From NCBI GenBank assembly GCA_965218865.1, contig CBDCME010000002.1, positions 1-16,876 on the forward strand: DNA of 16,876 bases. Reading direction: 5' to 3'. This document shows positions 5,765-12,983 of this stretch, in pieces; the first letter of the stretch is position 1, and each line of letters begins with the position of its first letter. Both the position numbers and the translations under genes were made by a program. This DNA is from CBDCME01 sp965218865. GTDB lineage: Bacteria; Pseudomonadota; Alphaproteobacteria; JAAXGF01. Under the pieces are notes generated by a model. It did no database searches and was not told the origin of the DNA. It worked only from the letters and a program-made list of their open reading frames with translations.

Positions 5765-6571
5765 CTAGCGTTCCGCCACGGCGACGTCGACGCGTTCAGG
5801 GGGGCCGTCAGCCGACTTGTTCCCCAGGGCGCGGACATCGATCCGGGTACTCCACACACCCTTTTCGATGAGGTAGGACCGCACCGCCAGGGCCCGCGAC
5901 AACGACAGACGGCGGGCGGCGCTGTCGGTGCTGGTCGATCCCCTCGCGTACGCCTTCACCTGGGCCCTCAGACCGCTGTCCGCGGCGAGCCGGGCCACGA
6001 TGTCAGCGAGCTGACCTTGACCGGCCCCGGACAAATCCACCGCGTCGCCACTGAAGGCGATGCTCACCTCTTCGACGGCCGCCGGCGACAAAGCCGCGAC
6101 CCTTACCGACGGGTCGTCCACCGGTGGGTCCGGCTCGGGCGGCGGCGGCTCCCGGACGACGACCGCCGGGTCCGGCGTCGCGGGCGGCGGCGGTAAGGAA
6201 GGCAGCGGCGCGACCGCCTCGGCCACGGTCATCGGTGGGACCGGTTCCGCCGGCTTGTCGACGACCAACGGCATTTCCCGCACGACCGGTGGGCTCGGCT
6301 CCACCGACGGCCGAGGCAGCGACGAGGGCGCCTGGCCGGCGCGGGAAGGGGGAACGAGGCGAATGGTCCCGGCCCGGGTGAGACCGGGGACAACGAGCTT
6401 CGGCGGGCGCGGCGGATGGCCCAAACCGTCGAGGACGTCGAGATTCACCCTGACTTGAGGCAGGCCCCTGCCGATGACGACGGTTTCCTGCGCTGGCGCC
6501 ACGGCGGCCGAGCCGAGCACGGCGACCAAGCAAAGAACCCCGTAAATCAATCCGTTCCGCCGGGATCGCAC
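5765..6571 (-). CDS. Exported proline-rich protein with degenerate OmpA-like C-terminal domain
   Basis: From the GTG at 6571 the protein has 268 residues. The N-terminus (RSRRNG then LIYGVLCLVAVLGSAAVAPA) is a signal peptide with an APA cleavage site near residue 27 and no lipobox. A proline-rich stretch (about 65-165) follows, and then an OmpA-like domain (about 169-268). That domain keeps LSLSRALAVRSYL with the conserved Arg226, but has AYARG where GHTD is expected and ERVDVAVAER in place of NRRVE, so diaminopimelate binding is doubtful. The GTG at 6571 is preferred because AAGGGAC lies five bases upstream and the signal peptide starts there. GTG codons at 6595/6598 or ATG at 6667 would add an unlikely leader. 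It is the first gene of the three-gene module; its role is unknown, perhaps a periplasmic partner of the channel pair. Confidence 0.75.
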   Translation of the reverse strand: MRSRRNGLIYGVLCLVAVLGSAAVAPAQETVVIGRGLPQVRVNLDVLDGLGHPPRPPKLVVPGLTRAGTIRLVPPSRAGQAPSSLPRPSVEPSPPVVREMPLVVDKPAEPVPPMTVAEAVAPLPSLPPPPATPDPAVVVREPPPPEPDPPVDDPSVRVAALSPAAVEEVSIAFSGDAVDLSGAGQGQLADIVARLAADSGLRAQVKAYARGSTSTDSAARRLSLSRALAVRSYLIEKGVWSTRIDVRALGNKSADGPPERVDVAVAER

Positions 6572-6826
6572 CCGTCCCTTGCACCCAGATGTCACCACGT
6601 CACCCGCACCATTTCGAACTGCCCCGCCGCAGGGCGATGCATTCCTAGGATATTCATGAACAGGCATCGTCGAGCGGCGGAATTTCAAACACGTCAACCG
6701 CCCCGAGCGATGCCCAATCGCGCAAAACCATCCCTGCGCCACCTGTTGTGCCTCATTTCCCAGCGCCCGGCATTTTTACGTTTCTAGCGGGAACAATAGC
6801 CCAGGCCCCCCGCAACGACAACAGGA

Positions 6827-7642
6827 TTAACCGCCGGAAGAGTCGGCGGCGGCGCCGTCGCGCAGCGTCGCCATCAAGGGACCGTGCAGACGATCGTTCG
6901 CGGCCACGATGTCGTCGGCGCCGATTACGTCGCGTTCGCCGCCAATCGTCGTGACCAAGCCCCCGGCCTCGCGCACGATCAGAACTCCGGCGGCGATATC
7001 CCAGGGACTGAGACCGGACTCCCAGAACCCATCGTACCGGCCGGCGGCGACGTAGGCGAGATCCAACGAGGCGGCGCCGAAGCGGCGAATGCCCGCGCAG
7101 ACCGCCATCACCGCTTCGAATTGGCCGAGAAATTGACGATGATTGGGTCGGCCCTTCCAGGGGGCACCGGTGGCGAAGACGGCGTTGTCCAACTTGCCTC
7201 GCGACGACACCCGGAGGCGATAATCGTTGACGAAGGCGCCGGCGCCGATTTCGGCCCAGAACATCTCGTCGCGCAAGGGATCGTAAACGATTCCGGCGAC
7301 GACGCGGGCGTCGCGTTCCAGGGCGACGGAAATGCCGAAATGGGGAATGCCATGGAGGAAGTTGAGGGTTCCGTCGAGGGGATCCACGATCCAGCGGTGG
7401 CTCGAATCGGCGCCCTTCACGGCGCCCCCTTCCTCAAGCAAAAAACCGTATTCAGGCCGCGCCCGCGCCAATTCGGTATGGAGGATTTTCTCCGCCCGCA
7501 GGTCGGCCGCGGTGACAAAGTCATTGGGTCCCTTGGTCGAAACCTGGAGGTTTTCAACCTCGCCGAAATCGCGTTTCAAACCCCGTGCCGCACGATATGC
7601 GGCCTTTGCCATGACCGTGATGAGCGGAGAACGGCGCGCCAC
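6827..7642 (-). CDS. suhB: Inositol-monophosphatase family protein (SuhB-like)
   Basis: A 271-residue Mg-dependent, Li-sensitive phosphatase-fold protein. The metal-binding signature is complete: EE at 70-71, WIVDPLDGTLNF with Asp87 and Asp90, and SPWDIAAG with Asp215. The family hydrolyses inositol-1-phosphate and related sugar or nucleotide phosphates; SuhB also takes part in rRNA transcription antitermination in E. coli, which cannot be judged here. The start is GTG at 7642 (MARRSPLITVMAKAAYRAAR). This is favoured over the internal ATG at 7612 because the SPL.TVM opening is usual for alphaproteobacterial members. The stop of efp lies 14 bp upstream and efp itself follows the aldolase by 13 bp, so the three are one operon. 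The 255 bp after this gene contain no gene that I can support. Confidence 0.85.
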   Translation of the reverse strand: MARRSPLITVMAKAAYRAARGLKRDFGEVENLQVSTKGPNDFVTAADLRAEKILHTELARARPEYGFLLEEGGAVKGADSSHRWIVDPLDGTLNFLHGIPHFGISVALERDARVVAGIVYDPLRDEMFWAEIGAGAFVNDYRLRVSSRGKLDNAVFATGAPWKGRPNHRQFLGQFEAVMAVCAGIRRFGAASLDLAYVAAGRYDGFWESGLSPWDIAAGVLIVREAGGLVTTIGGERDVIGADDIVAANDRLHGPLMATLRDGAAADSSGG

Positions 7643-7656
7643 GCGCCCACACCCAC

Positions 7657-8223
7657 TCAGCCGCGCGCGCGTTCGCGGTAGGTCGAGTCCGCGGTGTTGA
7701 TGACGACCCGAGTGTCGGTCTCGATGAAGGGGGGCACCATGACTCGAACCCCGTTGTCGAGCAGCGCCGGTTTGTATGAGGCCGCCGCGGTCTGACCCCT
7801 CACGACGGCTTCCGTCTCGACCACGGTCTGGACGACTGTGTCGGGAAGGCGGACGCCGATGGGCATCCCATCATGGCTCTCCACCGTCACCACAATGCTG
7901 TCCTGGAGATAGATGCCCTGGTCGCCGATCATGTCCCGGGACAAGGTGAACTGATCGAAGGATTCGTTGTCCATGAAGGTCAGTTGTTCGCCATCGGCGT
8001 AGAGAAACTGGCACTGTCTTTCCTCGACCCGGGCCCGTTCGACCGCCTCCGAGGCGCGAAAGCGCTCATGGAGTTTGGTGCCGTCCCTTACATCCTTCAG
8101 TTCGACCTGCAGGTAGGCGCCCCCCTTGCCTGGCTGCGTATGCTGGATTTTGACCGCGACCCAAAGACGGCCCCGATGCTTGATCACCATCCCCGGTCGG
8201 ATTGCGTTGCCGTTGATGCGCAT
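7657..8223 (-). CDS. efp: Translation elongation factor P
   Basis: A 188-residue protein, the normal EF-P length, with three domains: KOW-like (about 1-64), central OB (about 66-125) and C-terminal OB (about 130-188). The modifiable lysine is in QPGKGGAY (Lys33, equivalent to Lys34 of E. coli), so it is of the lysine type modified by EpmA/EpmB or left bare, not the arginine-rhamnosyl type. The C-terminal signature VQTVVETEAVVRGQTAAASY and KPALLDNGVRVMVPPFIETD is present. EF-P binds the ribosome E site and relieves stalling at polyproline. The ATG at 8223 gives the family N-terminus MRINGNAIRPGMVIKHRGRL; a longer in-frame ATG at 8295 would lie inside the aldolase gene and is rejected. No epm gene is in the window. 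The adjacent proline-rich OmpA-like protein is a plausible client. Confidence 0.95.
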   Translation of the reverse strand: MRINGNAIRPGMVIKHRGRLWVAVKIQHTQPGKGGAYLQVELKDVRDGTKLHERFRASEAVERARVEERQCQFLYADGEQLTFMDNESFDQFTLSRDMIGDQGIYLQDSIVVTVESHDGMPIGVRLPDTVVQTVVETEAVVRGQTAAASYKPALLDNGVRVMVPPFIETDTRVVINTADSTYRERARG

Positions 8224-8236
8224 CGGGGTCCCGGCC

Positions 8237-9268
8237 TTAGGCGGCCGGCTTTTCCTGCTCCATCGCCGCGGTGTAACGCCCGTAGCGAGCGGCACCGTTC
8301 AGCCTGGCACGCTTGAACAAGGCGTTTTGCGCCGCCGTAACGCTGTCGCTCCGGCCACCCCAAGCCTTCAGCGCGGGCGCCTGCAAGGCCCGGCCGTACG
8401 AAAAGCTGAGCTGCCAGGGGTGGGATTGCGACATGGCGTTCATGGCGTTGAGATGGGCGGTTGCGTCCTCGTCGCTTTGGCCCCCCGAGAGAAACACGAT
8501 TCCCGGCATGGCCTTGGGCACCGTGAGGCTCAGACATTGCACCGTCGCCTCGGCAACCTCCTGGACGCTCGCTTGACGTGGGCAATCTTTGCCGGAAAGG
8601 ACCATGTTCGGTTTGAGCAACATACCCTCGAGAGCGACGTTGTAATCGGCGAGGGCGCCAAAGACGACGTCGAGCGTCGTTTTTGTAACTTCGAAACAGC
8701 GTTCGATGTCATGGTTGCCGTCCATCAACACCTCGGGTTCGACGATCGGGACCAACCCGGCTTCCTGACTCAAGCCCGCGAAGCGGGCCAGGCCGTGGGC
8801 ATTGGCGAGGATACAGTGTTTGCTCGGGATGCCGTCGCCGATGGTGATGACCGCCCGCCATTTCGTGAACCGGGCGCCCAAACCGTAATATTCGCGGCAG
8901 CGCTCGCGCAAGCCGTCGAGTCCCTCGGTCACCTTTTCGCCGGGAGCTCGAGCAAGGTCCTTGGCGCCGGTGTCGACCTTGATCCCCGGAAACACCCCCG
9001 CGTCCTTCAGGACGTCGGTGAATTTCCGGCCTCCCGCGGTCGACTGGCGAAGGGTCTCGTCGTACAATATGACTCCACTGACGAAATCGCCGACACCTTC
9101 GGTCGTGAGCAGCAACTCGCGGTAGGCTCGGCGTTTCTCTTCCGTCGACTCCACATTGATGGAAGCCAGACGTTTCGCGATCGTTCCGGTACTCTCGTCG
9201 GCGGCGAGAACGCCCTTTCCCGGCGCCACCATTTGGCCCGCGTTCGTGACAATTTCCTGTGCGCTCAT
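8237..9268 (-). CDS. Class I fructose-bisphosphate aldolase
   Basis: A 343-residue eukaryote-type class I aldolase that cleaves fructose 1,6-bisphosphate into dihydroxyacetone phosphate and glyceraldehyde 3-phosphate through a Schiff base, without metal. Visible landmarks are LAADESTGTIAKRL (Asp24), GIKVDTG (Lys97), FTKWRAV (Lys136), PIVEPEV (Glu177), LLKPNMV (Lys219, the Schiff-base lysine) and LSGGQSDEDA. Length and motif order are normal for the family. The start is ATG 9268, with AAGGGA about nine bases upstream in CAAGAGGT-rich sequence. A 10-bp palindrome, CCTTTAAAGG (9280-9289), overlaps this leader. The gene heads the operon aldolase-efp-suhB and diverges from the NDUFA9-like gene across 187 bp. 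That gap should hold promoters for both, but I found no convincing -35/-10 pair. Confidence 0.93.
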   Translation of the reverse strand: MSAQEIVTNAGQMVAPGKGVLAADESTGTIAKRLASINVESTEEKRRAYRELLLTTEGVGDFVSGVILYDETLRQSTAGGRKFTDVLKDAGVFPGIKVDTGAKDLARAPGEKVTEGLDGLRERCREYYGLGARFTKWRAVITIGDGIPSKHCILANAHGLARFAGLSQEAGLVPIVEPEVLMDGNHDIERCFEVTKTTLDVVFGALADYNVALEGMLLKPNMVLSGKDCPRQASVQEVAEATVQCLSLTVPKAMPGIVFLSGGQSDEDATAHLNAMNAMSQSHPWQLSFSYGRALQAPALKAWGGRSDSVTAAQNALFKRARLNGAARYGRYTAAMEQEKPAA

Positions 9269-9455
9269 ACCTCTTGATCCCTTTAAAGGCCCCTCCCGAA
9301 AGACGAGGGTATTGCGGTGGATGTGGTTGGGCTCCCTGTTGTCGGCCGCATTGCGACGGGTTATGTATTTGCTTCGGGTTTCAGTTTACTCGAAATTGGG
9401 CCTTGCTCACAAGCCAGACAACCCGTTGCTGGGCGGCGCGGACAAAACAGACACG

Positions 9456-10403
9456 ATGCTGAAAAACGACCAAGTTACAATTTTTGGCGGCTCCGGGTTT
9501 CTCGGCCGTTATCTGGTGAAGCGGTTGGCGAATGCCGGGGCCCGCCTGCGCGTCGCGGTGCGCGACGTCAACGGGGCGGCGTTCCTGAAGCCGATGGGGG
9601 ATTTGGGACAAATTGTCCCAGTGGCCACGAACGTCCGTGACAACGCTCAAGTCGCGGCGGCGGTCGCGGGCGCCTACGCCGTCGTCAATCTCTTGGGTAT
9701 CCTGTACGAAAAGGGCGCCCAAACCTTCGTTTCGGTGCACGCCGAGGCGCCGCGCCGCATCGCCGAGGCCGCCAGGTCGGCCGGCGTTGAGCGTTTCGTC
9801 CAAATCTCCGCGATCGGAGCTGATCCGGATTCGCCGTCGCGCTACGCCCAGACCAAGGGCGCTGGAGAGGCGGCGGCAAAAACCGCCTTCCCAGAGGTCA
9901 CCTTGGTGCGGCCCAGCGTGGTATTCGGTTCCGAGGATGGATTTCTCAATCGTTTCGCCGCCCTCGCCCCGCTGACCCCGATCCTACCGCTTTTCGGCGC
10001 CGGCAAGACGTTGTTTCAGCCCGTCTATGTCGGCGACGTGGCGGCGGCGGTCACGCGGATCCTGGAAGATCCCGCGACCAAGGGCCTGACGTACGAGTTG
10101 GGTGGCCCCCGGACCATGAGCCTGCGCGAGGTCTTTGCCCTGGTCCTGCGCGAGACGCGGCGGCGGCGTCTGCTCCTGCCGCTGCCGATGTGGGTCGCGG
10201 AGATCCAGGCGTTCTTTCTCCAGCTGCTTCCCGACCCTCCGCTGACGCCGGATCAGGTCACGCTCCTGCGCTCCGACAACGTCGTCGGCGAAAAGGCCCT
10301 CGGCCTGGCCGACCTCGGCATATCCCCGACACCGGTGGAAACCATCGCGCCGTCGTATCTCGCCCGCTACCGGCGCGGCACCAGATTCGCGCCCCTGAAA
10401 TGA
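9456..10403 (+). CDS. Atypical SDR / NDUFA9-like NAD(P)-binding protein
   Basis: A 315-residue protein beginning MLKNDQVTIFGGSGFLGRYL. The GGSGFLG loop of a Rossmann fold lies at residues 10-16. The segments AVVNLLGILYE, HAEAPRRIAEAARSAGVERF, VQISAIGADPDSPSRYAQTK (with YxxxK) and FQPVYVGDVAAAV follow in the order seen in complex I NDUFA9-like proteins and NmrA-type atypical SDRs. In mitochondria and some alphaproteobacteria the NDUFA9 homologue binds NADPH on the complex I arm. No nuo genes are here, so a complex I role is only possible. The ATG at 9456 places the Rossmann strand at the usual distance from the N-terminus; there is no good Shine-Dalgarno sequence, and an in-frame TTG ten codons upstream is an alternative. 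It converges on uppP with a 13-bp gap. Confidence 0.85.
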   Translation: MLKNDQVTIFGGSGFLGRYLVKRLANAGARLRVAVRDVNGAAFLKPMGDLGQIVPVATNVRDNAQVAAAVAGAYAVVNLLGILYEKGAQTFVSVHAEAPRRIAEAARSAGVERFVQISAIGADPDSPSRYAQTKGAGEAAAKTAFPEVTLVRPSVVFGSEDGFLNRFAALAPLTPILPLFGAGKTLFQPVYVGDVAAAVTRILEDPATKGLTYELGGPRTMSLREVFALVLRETRRRRLLLPLPMWVAEIQAFFLQLLPDPPLTPDQVTLLRSDNVVGEKALGLADLGISPTPVETIAPSYLARYRRGTRFAPLK

Positions 10404-10416
10404 AACGCCTTTCCCC

Positions 10417-11214
10417 TCATCCCGAAACCCAGACGATGAGCACCATGCCGAGGACGATTCGGTAAATGACGAAAGGCGTAAAGTTCGAGGTCTGGAGCCA
10501 TCGCATGAGCAGTCGCAGGGCGGCCCAGGCGGAGACGAAGGCCAGGGCGGCGGCGAGCGCCGCGTCCGTGGTCAACTGAATGTCGTCGGCTTGAACCAAC
10601 TCCACCCCTTCGAGGGTCGCGGCACCGAGGATGGCCGGGATCGACAAGAGCATGGAGAAACGGGTGGCTCCCTCGCGGTCAAAACCGAGCGCCCGGGCCG
10701 CGGTGATGGTCACGCCGGACCGGCTCGCACCGGGGATCAATGCGATGACCTGGGCAAGACCGATGGCCAGGGCACCGAATAGCGTCATCTGCTCGAAACG
10801 GCGGCTTAGTTTTCCGTATTTGTCGGCGCCGTACAAGACGACGCCGAAGACGACCGTCGCCCAGGCGACAGTCCGGGGTGTTCGCAAGGCTTCGGGTCCG
10901 ATCCAGAAAAGAATTCCGCCGACAACAACGACCGGCAGGCTCGCCACGATCACATATCCGGCCAAACGTGTCCCTTCGTCGCGCTGGCCTTTAACCAAGC
11001 CCAAAAATCCCTGGACCATGCCCCAGACGTCGCGCCGAAAATAGATCACGACAGCCGCCAGTGTCCCGACGTGAACCGCGACGTCGAGCATCAGTCCCTG
11101 GTCGGACCAGCCCGTGACAAAGGGTATCAGCCGCAAATGTCCCGAAGAACTGATCGGCAGAAACTCGGCGATCCCTTGCACCAGGGCCAGGACGAAAATT
11201 TGCAGCTCCGGCAC
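10417..11214 (-). CDS. uppP: Undecaprenyl-diphosphatase UppP (BacA)
   Basis: A 265-residue polytopic inner-membrane protein that dephosphorylates undecaprenyl diphosphate and so recycles the lipid carrier for peptidoglycan and other surface polymers. The two BacA motifs are present: VQGIAEFLPISSSGHL (Glu17, Ser22-24, His26) and IPGASRSGVTI (Arg165). A glutamine (Gln13) stands where E. coli has the first glutamate of its motif, a common variant. About eight hydrophobic helices can be traced. The start is GTG at 11214, with GAGGT about seven bases upstream; upstream ATGs at the end of the intergenic region are out of frame. TATGAT on this strand at 11246-11241, 27 bp upstream, could be its -10 box, but no good -35 accompanies it. 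Confidence 0.93.
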   Translation of the reverse strand: MPELQIFVLALVQGIAEFLPISSSGHLRLIPFVTGWSDQGLMLDVAVHVGTLAAVVIYFRRDVWGMVQGFLGLVKGQRDEGTRLAGYVIVASLPVVVVGGILFWIGPEALRTPRTVAWATVVFGVVLYGADKYGKLSRRFEQMTLFGALAIGLAQVIALIPGASRSGVTITAARALGFDREGATRFSMLLSIPAILGAATLEGVELVQADDIQLTTDAALAAALAFVSAWAALRLLMRWLQTSNFTPFVIYRIVLGMVLIVWVSG

Positions 11215-11323
11215 GCGGGAACCTCATCATGGAACGGGCGATCATACTAACAGCCAGGCCAACAAAACTCGCGAAAGAAATTGGTACCATATTGGAACTA
11301 ATTTTCTTCCGTACATTTCAAAG

Positions 11324-11352
11324 TTGGCATTTAACGATCTATTGGTTAAATT
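11324..11352 (+). promoter_or_regulatory. Candidate sigma-70 promoter for gltDB
   Basis: TTGGCA (11324-11329, five of six) is followed after exactly 17 bp by TAAATT (11347-11352, four of six). It lies in the AT-rich core of the intergenic region and would give a leader of about 170 bases before gltD. A second weaker choice is TTGACG near 11447 with a poor -10. Confidence 0.35.
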
Positions 11353-11516
11353 CCGTCATATTAAAGGTACGGAGAGCTGACCCAATTGCGCGATTTTTGT
11401 CGCCTTATGGATCGGGGGAGATTAATATACGCGTGGAACGCAAAGGTTGACGTGGTCCGCGAACCCCAAGGCTTACGACGGAGCAAAGAGTTCCGCACGG
11501 GCCAAATCGGATTGGT

Positions 11517-11523
11517 AAGGAGG
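11517..11523 (+). promoter_or_regulatory. Strong ribosome-binding site that fixes the TTG start of gltD
   Basis: AAGGAGG lies five bases before TTG at 11529 and 17 bases before the first ATG at 11541. The spacing favours the TTG. It is the best Shine-Dalgarno match I noticed in the window. Confidence 0.8.
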
Positions 11524-11528
11524 TTTTC

Positions 11529-12962
11529 TTGGCCGGAAATATGTTGAAATTCGTCACCGTCGGCCGGGGCACGCCGGATAAGCGCGACGCCGGGTCGCGG
11601 CGCGACGACTTCGGCGAAATCTTCAACGAATACGCCCGCGAAAAGGCCGCCGAGCAAGCCGGGCGCTGCTCCCAGTGCGGCATCCCCTTCTGCCAGGTCC
11701 ATTGTCCCTTGCACAACAACATTCCCGACTGGCTGATGCTGACGGCCGAGGGCCGTTTGCAGGAAGCCTACGAAGTGGTGGCGGCGACCAATACGTTTCC
11801 GGAGGTTTGCGGCCGTATCTGTCCCCAGGACCGCTTGTGCGAGGGCAATTGCGTGATTGAAAAGGGTTTTGGCGGCGTGACCATCGGCGCGGTCGAGAAA
11901 TACGTGACTGAAACCGCTTTCTCGAAAGGCTGGATCCGGCCTGTGAAACCATCACGGGAAAGGCCGGAATCGGTGGGTATCATCGGCGCCGGTCCGGGCG
12001 GCCTCGCCGCTGCCGACTGGTTGCGGCGCAAGGGGTATCAGGCCCACGTCTACGATCGCTACGACCGTATCGGCGGCCTTCTGATCTACGGAATCCCGAA
12101 TTTCAAACTCGAGAAATCCGTGGTCGAACGCCGGGCAGAGTTGCTCGCCGATAGCGGCGTCGAATTCCACACCGATTTCGAGGTTGGCCGGGACGCCAGC
12201 CTCGACGATCTCCGGAGCCGCCACGACGCCGTCCTCATCGCCACCGGCGTTTATAATTACAAGGACATGGCGGCGCCCGGCTCGGGCCTGGGCAACATCG
12301 TCCAGGCGATGACCTATTTGACCGCCAGCAACCGCAAGGGTCTCGGTGATGCGGTCGCCGATTTCGAGTCGGGTGCGCTCAATGCTAGCGACAAGGACGT
12401 GGTCGTCATCGGCGGCGGCGACACGGCCATGGACTGCGTCCGCACCGCGGTGCGGCAAGGGGCCCGATCGGTGAGCTGCCTTTACCGGCGCGACCGCGTG
12501 AACATGCCCGGATCGCGGCGAGAGGTCCAGCACGCCGAGGAGGAAGGCGTCCGCTTCGTCTGGTTGTCGTCACCCGAGGCTTTCCTGGGCAACGAAGACG
12601 TGGAAGGCGTTCGCGCGATCCGCATGCGCCTCGGCCCGGCCGACCCCAGCGGACGCCAGGCACCGCAGCCGATTCCTGATTCGAGCTTCACGCTTCCGTC
12701 TCAACTGGCGATCAAGGCCCTGGGCTTCGACCCCGAGGACCTGCCGACCGCGTTCGGAGCACCCGATCTGAGAATCACCCGGCATGGCACGCTCAAAGTC
12801 AGTTACAAGACCATGATGACCAATCTCGATGGAGTCTTCGCCGCCGGTGACATCATTCGCGGCGCCTCGCTCGCCGTCTGGGCCATTCGCGACGGACGCG
12901 ACGCCGTCGACAGCATCGACGCCTACCTCAACGCCAAGGCGGATCACCGGCGAGTTGCTTAA
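11529..12962 (+). CDS. gltD: Glutamate synthase [NADPH] small (beta) subunit
   Basis: A 477-residue protein that oxidises NADPH and passes electrons via FAD and iron-sulfur clusters to GltB. The N-terminal domain has two cysteine groups, CSQCGIPFCQVHC (47, 50, 55, 59) and CGRICPQDRLCEGNC (94, 98, 104, 108), with the spacing of the Azospirillum enzyme's 4Fe-4S ligands. The FAD loop is GAGPGG (153-158), the NADPH loop is GGGDTA (295-300), and GVFAAGDIIRGASL closes the FAD domain near the C-terminus. The TTG start is supported by the Shine-Dalgarno sequence and by the MAxxMLxFV opening, which matches my memory of the Azospirillum protein. gltB follows after 21 bp. The order small-then-large is the reverse of E. 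coli gltBD and fits Azospirillum-like alphaproteobacteria. Confidence 0.95.
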   Translation: MAGNMLKFVTVGRGTPDKRDAGSRRDDFGEIFNEYAREKAAEQAGRCSQCGIPFCQVHCPLHNNIPDWLMLTAEGRLQEAYEVVAATNTFPEVCGRICPQDRLCEGNCVIEKGFGGVTIGAVEKYVTETAFSKGWIRPVKPSRERPESVGIIGAGPGGLAAADWLRRKGYQAHVYDRYDRIGGLLIYGIPNFKLEKSVVERRAELLADSGVEFHTDFEVGRDASLDDLRSRHDAVLIATGVYNYKDMAAPGSGLGNIVQAMTYLTASNRKGLGDAVADFESGALNASDKDVVVIGGGDTAMDCVRTAVRQGARSVSCLYRRDRVNMPGSRREVQHAEEEGVRFVWLSSPEAFLGNEDVEGVRAIRMRLGPADPSGRQAPQPIPDSSFTLPSQLAIKALGFDPEDLPTAFGAPDLRITRHGTLKVSYKTMMTNLDGVFAAGDIIRGASLAVWAIRDGRDAVDSIDAYLNAKADHRRVA

Positions 12963-12983
12963 GGCGACCCGATGGAGGAACCC

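Larger units (their letters stand above)
11215..11528. promoter_or_regulatory. AT-rich intergenic region between divergent uppP and gltD
   Basis: This is the only gene-free stretch above 300 bp. Its middle part (about 11240-11440) is far richer in A+T than the rest of the window, roughly one third G+C by eye around 11281-11360. It must hold the promoters of uppP (leftward) and gltDB (rightward). A possible sigma-70 site lies at 11324-11352. A 73-codon open frame (11229-11450) exists but has no ribosome-binding site or recognisable sequence. I see no tRNA, no riboswitch and no convincing sigma-54 site. Confidence 0.6.

Noticed and set aside
6787..6813. Intrinsic terminator after suhB
   Set aside because: GCGGG/CCCGC arms exist, but the loop is 17 bases if only the Watson-Crick pairs are counted, or 13 with two G-U pairs added. 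The downstream strand is A-rich rather than T-rich.
11324..11345. Sigma-54 (-24/-12) promoter for gltDB
   Set aside because: A GG at the -24-like position is present, but the required GC is missing at the right distance.
11229..11450. 73-codon open frame in the uppP-gltD intergenic region
   Set aside because: It has no ribosome-binding site, no recognisable sequence and AT-rich non-coding composition, and it crosses the candidate promoter.
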